Of a DNA stretch of 64,000 nt, positions 53,573 to 61,163 are shown one piece after another. Under the pieces are notes generated by a model. The model saw only the letters and a program-made list of their open reading frames with translations, had not been told where the DNA came from and made no database searches. The stretch spans positions 62,001 through 126,000 of the forward strand of contig NZ_JBPYCR010000001.1 of NCBI RefSeq assembly GCF_051846915.1. The letters run 5' to 3'. Source of the DNA: JBPYCR01 sp051846915 (GTDB lineage Bacteria > Bacillota > Bacilli > Bacillales > Amphibacillaceae). The stretch's first letter is position 1. Each line of letters begins with the position of its first letter. The translations under genes were made by a program, and so were the position numbers.

Positions 53573-55141
53573 TTATATTTCTTTTGCAATCTCAATCCCT
53601 GACTTAAATTCAATCGTTAATTGTCTTTCATGGATCGTTATTTTCTCAATCAACCTTCTAACCAACACATCATCATACGTTTCAAGTTGCTGCGGTTGCT
53701 CTTTTAAAAACTTTGCCATTTCTTCAACCCGCTGCCTAAGTCCTTCCCTGGCTGCATTTTTCATCATAACTTCCTGCTTCAGTTCCCGCAATCGGTATAT
53801 TTCTTCCGCTACATCATCGTAATCTTCTTTTGAATTTGCGAGTCTAAGCAGTTCCATTTGTAGTTCTTCTAGCTTTTCGTCAATATCAATTGTTGGTTTA
53901 TCCGCATTTTCATGCAAAACTGTTTCAATATTTTCTATTAATAATTTCAAGTAATTATCTTTGTTGCCCAAGACTTCATTAATGGCTTGTACTATGGCTT
54001 GGTGTAGTTCATCTTCTCTGATTGTTTCTGCATTGCAAAGATGTGTTTTTCTTTCTAGTCGACTGACGCAACGCCATACAATGGACCTGTACCCTCGGTT
54101 ATTCCAGTGAACCCTTCGAAAAACATCTTCACATTCTTTACAAAATACAATACTCGACAATGCATACTTGCTACTATACACACGTTTCTTTCCTGTTTTT
54201 CCATTTCGTATATTTGCCCTTCGCATCATTTCTTCTTGAACTTGTAGATAAATCTCCCTTGGAATGATGGCTTCATGATTATTTTCTACATAGTATTGTG
54301 GAACGTGACCATTGTTGACAACTCGTTTCTTCGTTAAAAAATCTACGGTATATGTTTTTTGAAGTAATGCGTCCCCAATATATTTTTCATTTTGCAATAT
54401 CTTTTTAATCGACTCTGGCCGCCACTTTGTTCGTTTAGCTGCGGTTAATATCTCATCAGCTTCAAGGCCACGTGCAATTTGAACCAAACTGGATCCCTCT
54501 AAATATTCTCGGTAAATCCTTTTAACAATTTTCGCTTGTTCTGGATTAATTACTAGTTTATTGTTTTCATCTTTTGTATAGCCTAGAAAACGATTATGGT
54601 TTACCTGCACTTCACCTTGCTGGTATCGGTATTGAATGCCAAGTTTTACGTTTTGACTAAGTGACTGACTTTCTTGTTGTGCAAGAGAAGCCATGATGGT
54701 GAGCATTATTTCGCCTTTGGCATCCATTGTGTTGATGTTTTCCTTTTCAAAAAAGACAGGTATTTCTTTATCTTTCAATTGCCTGATGTATTTTAAACAG
54801 TCCAGCGTGTTTCTCGCAAATCGACTGATGGATTTTGTAATAATCATGTCGATTTTTCCATTCATGCTATCTTCAATCATTTTATTAAACTGCTCACGCT
54901 TTTTTGTGTTTGTTCCAGATATGCCATCGTCTGCATAGATTCCTGCAAGTTCCCATTCAGGATTGTTCTGAATATAGGTAGTGTAGTGTTCCACTTGAAC
55001 TTCATAACTAGTTGCTTGTTCTTCGCTATCTGTCGATACCCGACAATAAGCTGCTACTTTTAATTTTTCTTTTTTCTCTGCACCAACATTCCTCGTTCTT
55101 CTCCTAGCCGGGATAACTGTGACACTTCTTGCTAATGACAT
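53573..55141 (-). CDS. Large serine recombinase (third of three)
   Basis: A 522-residue recombinase. The catalytic domain has the nucleophile in AAYCRVSTDSEEQ (near residue 37), IITKSISRFARNTLDCL (near residue 100) and the usual resolvase order. The recombinase domain follows (GYTKDENNKLVINPEQAKIV), then a zinc beta-ribbon (CKECEDVF...WRCVS) and a coiled-coil tail. Such proteins integrate and excise phages or transposons without host factors. It starts 1 bp after the short recombinase gene. Three such genes in a row suggest that the proteins work together. Confidence 0.92.
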   Translation of the reverse strand: MSLARSVTVIPARRRTRNVGAEKKEKLKVAAYCRVSTDSEEQATSYEVQVEHYTTYIQNNPEWELAGIYADDGISGTNTKKREQFNKMIEDSMNGKIDMIITKSISRFARNTLDCLKYIRQLKDKEIPVFFEKENINTMDAKGEIMLTIMASLAQQESQSLSQNVKLGIQYRYQQGEVQVNHNRFLGYTKDENNKLVINPEQAKIVKRIYREYLEGSSLVQIARGLEADEILTAAKRTKWRPESIKKILQNEKYIGDALLQKTYTVDFLTKKRVVNNGHVPQYYVENNHEAIIPREIYLQVQEEMMRRANIRNGKTGKKRVYSSKYALSSIVFCKECEDVFRRVHWNNRGYRSIVWRCVSRLERKTHLCNAETIREDELHQAIVQAINEVLGNKDNYLKLLIENIETVLHENADKPTIDIDEKLEELQMELLRLANSKEDYDDVAEEIYRLRELKQEVMMKNAAREGLRQRVEEMAKFLKEQPQQLETYDDVLVRRLIEKITIHERQLTIEFKSGIEIAKEI

Positions 55142-55142
55142 T

Positions 55143-55559
55143 TTAAGTCACCTCTTCTTTTATTAAGCTGTATACATATTCTGCTTGTTTAATGGGATTG
55201 TCGTATTTATCTTCCACTTTTTCGATTGTGAATGTAAAACTAGGTGTAAATGTTTCTTCCTCTTTCATTCTATTTAAACGCCCTAGTTTTTTCGCACGTT
55301 TAAACCTTTCTTCTTTCAGCCGTTCAAATTGTTCTTCTGAAATTAATCTAGGAAATATTTCATTCCCCATATACCTTTCATCTGTTAATATTCTTGTAAT
55401 TCCACCATGTGATCGATTAATACCAGAATCCTTTGCTGCATTAGCTAAAGATTTACCAGATAAGTATGACTGGATTAAAAGCTTTAATTGCTCAGCTTCT
55501 CTGGCATGAATTTCAATTTTGCCGTCTACTATTTCATATCCAAAGGGTGTGTGTGCCAT
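55143..55559 (-). CDS. Short recombinase-domain protein lacking the catalytic domain
   Basis: About 138 residues from ATG 55559. It overlaps the stop of the preceding recombinase (TGATG). It aligns with the recombinase (DNA-binding) domain of large serine recombinases (HTPFGYEIVDGKIEIHARE, then ANAAKDSGINRSHGG, then LTDERYMGNEI) but has no serine nucleophile or resolvase core. It is therefore not active alone and is probably an accessory DNA-binding subunit. No trace of a lost catalytic part lies upstream. Confidence 0.8.
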   Translation of the reverse strand: MAHTPFGYEIVDGKIEIHAREAEQLKLLIQSYLSGKSLANAAKDSGINRSHGGITRILTDERYMGNEIFPRLISEEQFERLKEERFKRAKKLGRLNRMKEEETFTPSFTFTIEKVEDKYDNPIKQAEYVYSLIKEEVT

Positions 55560-57121
55560 CAACGTTCAATCCTTTCTCTAAGTGTAATGCCACATTTCAA
55601 ATGAAATCCTATTTCATTAGGTGAATATACGATCATCTTTTTTACAATGTCTTGAAAAGATTCTTCATCAAATGCATCTATAAATATTCCTTGTTTAAAG
55701 TATTTAATGAGCCGCTTTACTTCACTTAGCTGATTTGAACTGTCATTAATTAAATACAGTAACTGCTCTCTTTCTTTTTTTAGCTTCATATGTCGATGGG
55801 TCAATTCGATTTTCTGTTCATTAAAAATTGCCGGTTCTAAAAATCCTTTTGTCATTAATTGAATTAATGTATTCAGTTCGTCTTTTGTAACCTCCAGTTG
55901 TTCTTCTATTTCAGTAATCATTTGATAGTTTTCATCTTGGTTTGACGTTTCTAGTTGTTTCGATAGTGGGGTTAAAACATAACTATATCCAAAATTTAGT
56001 TTATTCATCATCGTAATAAATGCCTGATGAATACGTTCTTCTCTTATAAAAAGCATCGAACATTTATCTTTGTTTTTAATGTGTGTAGAACAACACCAAG
56101 CGATATATTTACTATGCGTGGAAGTGTGAATTCTTCTTTTAAAGGTATCGCCACATTCCACACATTCAATCTTTCCTGAGAAAGGATAGCGGTTTAAATA
56201 TTTTCTACTTCCAGCAGCTACATTCTTTTGGCTTGCTTGATATTCTAGCATTCGATTAGCCGCTTCAAAATCAACATGCGTAATAATCGCTTCATGGTGA
56301 TTTTTAATTAAGTACTGATCCAATTCACCTTGATTGACCTTTCGATTAAAATGTTCATCAGTAAAAGTCTTTTGAAGTAGAACATCCCCAGTGTACTTTT
56401 CGTTCTTAACAATTCCACGTATCGTAGACTCTGTCCAATTGCCATTTCGCTTTGTTGGTATTCTTTCTTCGTTTAGCTGCCTGGCAATTCGTTCTGTTCC
56501 TATTCCTTCAAGTACACTATTGAATATTCGCTTGACAACTTGTGCTTGTTCTTCATTTACAACCACCATTTCATCGATATAATCGTAACCGTATGGCGGG
56601 TACGATATCTTGTAAGTCCCTCGTTTAAATCTTTGTCTAATCGACCATTTACTATTTTCGGAAAGTGACACTGATTCATTTTCTGCTAGACTACTTAAGA
56701 TTGAAAGCATAAGTTCACTTTCCATCGAATTTGTATTGATGTTTTCCTTTTCAAAATAAATGTGCACACCTAAGTCCATCAATTTTCTGACTAACTCTAA
56801 GCAGTCAATTGTGTTTCTCGCAAATCGACTAATCGATTTCGTTAAAATGAAATCAATCTTTCCTTTTTCACAATCAGATATTAAGCGAAGCAATTCTGGT
56901 CGTCTGTCTTTTTTTGTTCCTGTGATGCCTTCATCACTGTAAATATCAACTAGTTGCCATTCTTCATTTGTTTCAATCAAAGTTTTGTAGTGTCGTCTTT
57001 GGGCTTCTAAACTAATAAGTTGATCCTCATTCGATGTTGACACTCGTATATAAGCAGCGACCTTTTGTTTTGGTTTTCCTATTGAAGATGTTGTCATATC
57101 AAGTGTTGTTATCTTTCTCAT
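55559..57121 (-). CDS. Large serine recombinase (first of three)
   Basis: Start at ATG 57121 behind AAAGGAGGGTGAG; a frame to 57151 includes that site. About 520 residues. Nucleophile in AAYIRVSTSNEDQ (near residue 30), then ILTKSISRFARNTIDCL, the recombinase domain (PPYGYDYIDEMVVVNEEQAQ), zinc ribbon (CVECGDTFKRR...WCCSTH) and a coiled-coil tail. Similar in layout to the third recombinase but clearly a different sequence, so not a recent duplication. Confidence 0.92.
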   Translation of the reverse strand: MRKITTLDMTTSSIGKPKQKVAAYIRVSTSNEDQLISLEAQRRHYKTLIETNEEWQLVDIYSDEGITGTKKDRRPELLRLISDCEKGKIDFILTKSISRFARNTIDCLELVRKLMDLGVHIYFEKENINTNSMESELMLSILSSLAENESVSLSENSKWSIRQRFKRGTYKISYPPYGYDYIDEMVVVNEEQAQVVKRIFNSVLEGIGTERIARQLNEERIPTKRNGNWTESTIRGIVKNEKYTGDVLLQKTFTDEHFNRKVNQGELDQYLIKNHHEAIITHVDFEAANRMLEYQASQKNVAAGSRKYLNRYPFSGKIECVECGDTFKRRIHTSTHSKYIAWCCSTHIKNKDKCSMLFIREERIHQAFITMMNKLNFGYSYVLTPLSKQLETSNQDENYQMITEIEEQLEVTKDELNTLIQLMTKGFLEPAIFNEQKIELTHRHMKLKKEREQLLYLINDSSNQLSEVKRLIKYFKQGIFIDAFDEESFQDIVKKMIVYSPNEIGFHLKCGITLRERIER

Positions 57122-57174
57122 CCACTCACCCTCCTTTCTTGTATGTGACATATTAGCGTTAGAACACTGTTATA

Positions 57175-57402
57175 TCAAGGTTTATCGCACATTAAAGGGC
57201 TTAATAATGGATTGAATTTTTGACGATTTAATTTACTTATTTGATCGAATTCTTCCTGGGAAATAAGCTCCTCTTCACGAAGTTTCATGAGCTCTTTTTC
57301 AGCAAGATGAAAATTGAGTTCATTATTAAGTTGCTCCTTAGTAGGTTTAGATGGTTTATGATTAGGTGTTTGATGTTCAGGCAAGAGTTGTATCATTCGC
57401 AT
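57175..57402 (-). CDS. Small SHOCT-like protein of the recombinase module
   Basis: A 75-residue protein with a helical C-terminal part ELMKLREEELISQEEFDQIS, similar in pattern to SHOCT domains (short helix pairs that mediate oligomerisation). ATG behind AGGAGG, 53 bp upstream of the first recombinase, and probably the first gene of the same transcript. A role as recombination directionality factor or regulator is possible but not shown. Confidence 0.6.
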   Translation of the reverse strand: MRMIQLLPEHQTPNHKPSKPTKEQLNNELNFHLAEKELMKLREEELISQEEFDQISKLNRQKFNPLLSPLMCDKP

Positions 57403-57564
57403 ATAGATTTCCTCCTAACTAGTCTTCTATCTATATGCGAAAAAAAGCGTAGATTCGAACCCCTGTTTACTATAATATTTTGATATTAGTTGATATGTAA
57501 TTGAAGTTGTAGATATAATGAAAGTAGATTATTCAATAAACGGGCCAGATTGTTGAGGAAGTAA

Positions 57565-57594
57565 TTGACTATTGAGTATGTATGTCTGTATAAT
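57565..57594 (+). promoter_or_regulatory. Sigma-A promoter of the T-box/trpS unit
   Basis: TTGACT at 57565-57570 and TATAAT at 57589-57594, spacer 18 bp, about 25 bp before the T-box leader. Confidence 0.7.
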
Positions 57595-57617
57595 AAATAC
57601 AATAAAATAAATGTCCT

Positions 57618-57888
57618 ATGATGAGGAGAAGTAATTAAATTTAGCTTCGTTACAGAGAGTTAGGGTAGTTGAGAGCCTAGCAAGAAGAAGTTTGACGAAT
57701 GGACCTCTAGGGAACAAGGGGAAATCTGTAAAGAGAGTATCTAAGTGGTGGGCTGCACCTTATAGCAGACTGAGTATGTTAGTACTTGATAATGAGTGGT
57801 GTGATTATATATACATTTAATAATCACGCAATTTAGGTGGCAACACGGAAATAAACTCCGTCCTATTAATTTAGGACGGAGTTTTTAT
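57618..57888 (+). ncRNA. T-box riboswitch (Trp specifier)
   Basis: The leader carries the T-box sequence AGGTGGCAACACGG (57835-57848) and a terminator stem AACTCCGTCCTA/TAGGACGGAGTT followed by TTTTT (57853-57888), preceded by a stem-I region with an AGAG-type bulge and a specifier loop with ATGGACCTC. The specifier codon reads TGG (57700-57702), for tryptophan. Uncharged tRNA-Trp would bind and open the antiterminator, so the synthetase downstream is made when charged tRNA-Trp is scarce. Confidence 0.92.
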
Positions 57889-57922
57889 TATTTTGTAAAG
57901 TAAATATATGAGGAGTGGGCTT

Positions 57923-58933
57923 ATGAAAAAGAATAATTTGTTAACAGGAGATCGACCTACAGGTAAACTCCACATAGGGCATTATGTAGGTTCGTTGAAA
58001 AACCGAGTTCAATTACAAGACCAATATAACAGTTTTATAATGATTGCAGATCAACAAGCATTAACTGATAATGCAAGAAATCCCGAGATAATCAAAAAAA
58101 ACCTTATTGAAGTAGCGTTAGATTATCTGTCCGTAGGAATTGATCCATCTAAAGTAAATATCTTTGTTCAATCTCAAATACCGGAGCTTAATGAGTTAAC
58201 AATGCACTATTTGAATATCGTTACGGTCTCAAGACTTAAAAGGAATCCTACTGTCAAAAATGAAATTCAAGAAAAGAACTTTAGCGAGAGCTTGCCTGCT
58301 GGTTTTCTTACTTATCCTGTTAGCCAAGCGGCAGATATTACGGCCTTTAAAGCCGGTGTGGTTCCAGTTGGAGAAGATCAAATACCTATGATTGAACAAA
58401 CCAATGAAATTGTTAGAAGTTTTAATTCTATTTATAAAAAGGATGTACTAATTGAAACTAGTGCATTACTTCCTAAAAAGGCACTAGGAAGATTACCTGG
58501 TATTGATGGAAAGGCAAAAATGAGTAAATCATTAGGTAATGCTATATACTTATCGGATTCCCCAGACGTAATTCAAAGGAAAGTTATGTCAATGTATACC
58601 GATCCTAATCATATTAGGGTAGAGGATCCCGGAAATGTGGAGGACAATCCAGTCTTTACTTACTTAGATGCCTTTTGTTTAGATAAAGTAAAATTAAATG
58701 AAATGAAAGATCACTATAAGAGAGGAGGTTTAGGAGACGTAAAAGTAAAACGATATTTGAATGATTTACTTCAAGCAGAATTAGAACCAATTAGAAATAA
58801 ACGAAGCTATTATGAAAAAAATATAGAGTATGTGTTAGAAGTTTTGAAAAAGGGAAGCCTAAATGCACGTTCAGTAGCAACAGAAACACTTTTTGAAGTA
58901 AGAGAAGCAATAGGAATAAATTATTTTAATTAA
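57923..58933 (+). CDS. trpS: Tryptophanyl-tRNA synthetase (T-box-controlled, likely second copy)
   Basis: Start at ATG 57923 behind GAGGAG, giving 336 residues. The class I signatures are LHIGHYVGSL (HIGH, near residue 17) and AKMSKSLGN (KMSKS, near residue 196). Length fits bacterial TrpRS. It lies between phage lysis genes and phage recombinases, so it is probably an acquired extra copy in addition to the housekeeping trpS elsewhere. Variant TrpRS genes can give resistance to tryptophanyl-tRNA synthetase inhibitors such as indolmycin (known for some bacteria; inference here). Confidence 0.93.
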   Translation: MKKNNLLTGDRPTGKLHIGHYVGSLKNRVQLQDQYNSFIMIADQQALTDNARNPEIIKKNLIEVALDYLSVGIDPSKVNIFVQSQIPELNELTMHYLNIVTVSRLKRNPTVKNEIQEKNFSESLPAGFLTYPVSQAADITAFKAGVVPVGEDQIPMIEQTNEIVRSFNSIYKKDVLIETSALLPKKALGRLPGIDGKAKMSKSLGNAIYLSDSPDVIQRKVMSMYTDPNHIRVEDPGNVEDNPVFTYLDAFCLDKVKLNEMKDHYKRGGLGDVKVKRYLNDLLQAELEPIRNKRSYYEKNIEYVLEVLKKGSLNARSVATETLFEVREAIGINYFN

Positions 58934-59025
58934 CAGGTAAAGGACAGAAGGTAAATCTCTGTAGTGAATGGGACGATTATAATATATTAAGTCATCTAAG
59001 TATGTAAACTAACAGTTCCAGAAAC

Positions 59026-59056
59026 GGGCGCACTTCTTGAATAAGGATATGCGCCC
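59026..59056. terminator. GGGCGCA/TGCGCCC hairpin after trpS
   Basis: A seven-base-pair GC stem with a 17-base loop. No U-run. Sequence of this type (GGGCGCA near a GGCCAGATT) recurs between accessory genes in related genomes. Weak as a terminator. Confidence 0.4.
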
Positions 59057-59107
59057 AGTATTATAAAATAGGGCCAGATTATTAAAAAATACAAAGGGGT
59101 TTCATTG

Positions 59108-59893
59108 ATGCAGAAAAAATGGAGAATTAAACTTGTTTTATTCCTTACATTATTAGGTGCAATAGGCATTGTTGCAATCATTCCGTATGAGATTACAACC
59201 TTAATGAACGAAGAGTTTTATAAAACTAGTTCAGAAGCAATGCCTGTTTCATTGGTTGTAACAGTAAACTCAATAATTCAAGTTGTTTTTTTGTTTTTAT
59301 TAGTATTAATAGGTGTACGGCTTCAGAGAAGAACAGGTTTAAGCACCCCTAAACTGGAGAATTTTGTTTACAAAAGAAAATTACAACGCTTTTCAAAAAA
59401 GTGGCTGATAATTAGCATTTCCATTACATTTATTTTTTCTTTAATTACCATCCTATTTGACCTATTTGTGTTTTCTTCCGTTATAGAAATACCCGAAGGA
59501 CAAACAACGGTCACCATTTGGTGGCAAGGCTTACTTGCAATGTTTTATGGAGGTATAACGGAAGAATTAATGGTTCGATTATTTGGAATGACCTTAATAG
59601 TGTGGTTATTAGCACGTATCGCCAAAAAAGAAAAAGAGGAGATTCCTAACAGTTTTTATTACATAGCAATTTTTCTTACAGCGATTTTATTTGGCTTAGG
59701 ACACTTACCAGCAACTATTCAAATTTTTGGTGAACTATCTACAATTATTGTTACACGAGCCATAGTGTTAAATGGTTTACTAGGTCTATGGTTTGGTTAC
59801 TTGTACTGGAGGAAAGGATTGGAATATGCAATCATTGCACATATATCGGCAGATTTCTTTATACACGTGTTATTTATGCAGATGTTTTATTAA
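59108..59893 (+). CDS. CPBP family intramembrane metalloprotease-like protein
   Basis: ATG at 59108 behind AAAGGGG; a TTG one codon upstream is also possible. The 261-residue protein has about seven helices. The CPBP motifs are GGITEELMVRLFG (EEL, near residue 152), LFGLGHLPAT (His, near residue 198) and IIAHISADFF (His, near residue 246). These proteases cut membrane proteins or process and immunise against peptide bacteriocins. It is an extra gene in the prophage-like segment, beside trpS. Confidence 0.85.
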   Translation: MQKKWRIKLVLFLTLLGAIGIVAIIPYEITTLMNEEFYKTSSEAMPVSLVVTVNSIIQVVFLFLLVLIGVRLQRRTGLSTPKLENFVYKRKLQRFSKKWLIISISITFIFSLITILFDLFVFSSVIEIPEGQTTVTIWWQGLLAMFYGGITEELMVRLFGMTLIVWLLARIAKKEKEEIPNSFYYIAIFLTAILFGLGHLPATIQIFGELSTIIVTRAIVLNGLLGLWFGYLYWRKGLEYAIIAHISADFFIHVLFMQMFY

Positions 59894-59933
59894 GCAATCG
59901 GACGCGATTGTAGAGAATAAATACTTATTTAAG

Positions 59934-59972
59934 AAATAACCGAGGAGCAATTACACTGCTCGGTTATTTTTT
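59934..59972 (+). terminator. Terminator between CPBP gene and lysis genes
   Basis: Nine-base-pair stem ATAACCGAG/CTCGGTTAT followed by TTTTTT on the plus strand. It lies between convergent genes and probably serves both. Confidence 0.85.
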
Positions 59973-60680
59973 CTACTCATACTTCACAAACGCATCTTTA
60001 AAGCCAGCTTTCTTTGCTTTTTCCAACTGCTTATCCGCATTCTTTTTAACACTATACGCACCAATCTGCACGCGATATAGTTTCTTTCCACTAGTTGGCG
60101 GTTTAGGTGTTGACGTACCTTTCGCTAATTCCTTCTTCACATCTGCCCGAAACGTATCCATTGATTTTCCATGTTTTGAAAACCAATGACGTGGGTCACC
60201 ATGATTACTAGCGATTTTCTTCTGATGCCCTTCATAATGACCGATGATATTTTTCTCCGTCAGTTTGTATTGTTTACAGAGGTAAGCAGCAAGTTCAACC
60301 GCTTCTTTATAAACTTTATTAAAGTAAGTTTTATCCGTTAAATTATCCTCACAGATTTCAAAACCAATATGTGTATTATTCGCATCACCACCTGCATGCC
60401 ATCCGCGATGATTCCAAGGTAATGTTTGGTAAGTTGCAATCGACCCATCTTTTAACTTTCCGATAAAAGCATGAACACACACCTGTCTACCATCTGGACG
60501 TGGCTGGTTCCAGTGATTGTTGTATTGATTCTTTCCTAACAAACCATCATCTGGGCCAACGTAACGTTTTAAATTCGGATTGTTTGCCCCTGTGCTATGG
60601 ACCATAATTCCCTTCGGTGTGATTTTCCTTCCAGCTTTGTAACATTCATTCTTCGTTAAATACAACTTCTTTAAATTCAT
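59973..60680 (-). CDS. N-acetylmuramoyl-L-alanine amidase with SPOR domain (phage endolysin)
   Basis: A 235-residue enzyme. The N-terminal amidase_2 domain shows the zinc ligands in IMVHSTGANN (near residue 27) and HRGWHAGG, and the late GHYEGH. The C-terminal 40 residues (LYRVQIGAYSVKKNADKQLE, then KAGFKDAFVKYE) are a SPOR domain that binds denuded glycan. It cleaves the stem peptide from muramic acid. Its start overlaps the holin stop by 4 bp, the usual phage lysis cassette. No signal peptide, so export depends on the holin. Confidence 0.93.
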   Translation of the reverse strand: MNLKKLYLTKNECYKAGRKITPKGIMVHSTGANNPNLKRYVGPDDGLLGKNQYNNHWNQPRPDGRQVCVHAFIGKLKDGSIATYQTLPWNHRGWHAGGDANNTHIGFEICEDNLTDKTYFNKVYKEAVELAAYLCKQYKLTEKNIIGHYEGHQKKIASNHGDPRHWFSKHGKSMDTFRADVKKELAKGTSTPKPPTSGKKLYRVQIGAYSVKKNADKQLEKAKKAGFKDAFVKYE

Positions 60681-61087
60681 GATTCATTTCCTCCTTTGTT
60701 GTGTAACTGAGCAAGTACACTTTTCAACTTCTCAGGTATTGGCAGACCTAGTCGTGAAGCATTTTCTAGCATGGAAATACCTTCATTTGAACAATAAAAA
60801 AAGATGACTGCTGTTCTTAGAACGCTGCCATCCCCTATCAAGTGAGTGTCAATCATATGTCCGACACCTACCAATATAAAAATTAATACCTTTTTAAATA
60901 TCCCCCGGTAACCAATTTCACTAGATAGTTCCTTATCGACAATTGCACACATAATCCCTGTAACATAATCAACAACAACCAATATAATCAATGCATACAA
61001 AAAGCCATCTAAACCTCCTAAAAACCAACCAATAAATCCACCTAGTGCTGTAACAATAATCTGTATCCAGTTCCATATATCCTTCAT
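60677..61087 (-). CDS. Phage holin (TcdE/phi-C31-type lysis family)
   Basis: A 136-residue protein with three membrane helices and the family motif LIILVVVDYVTGIMCAIVDKE (split here near residues 30-55), followed by SSEIGYRGIFKKVLIF. It would form the membrane lesion that lets the amidase reach the wall. ATG behind GAAGGAGG. A terminator after the tail gene separates it from upstream transcription, so it needs its own promoter. Confidence 0.9.
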   Translation of the reverse strand: MKDIWNWIQIIVTALGGFIGWFLGGLDGFLYALIILVVVDYVTGIMCAIVDKELSSEIGYRGIFKKVLIFILVGVGHMIDTHLIGDGSVLRTAVIFFYCSNEGISMLENASRLGLPIPEKLKSVLAQLHNKGGNES

Positions 61088-61124
61088 AGAAAGTTTCCTC
61101 CTTCAATTTTAAAAATATCTATAT

Positions 61125-61155
61125 AAAAAGGGTGTCCACATTTTGTAGACACCCT
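61125..61155 (-). terminator. Terminator after the GH18 tail gene
   Basis: Minus-strand stem AGGGTGTC/GACACCCT followed by TTTTT, 9 bp past the stop of the GH18 gene. Confidence 0.85.
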
Positions 61156-61163
61156 TGAATTGT

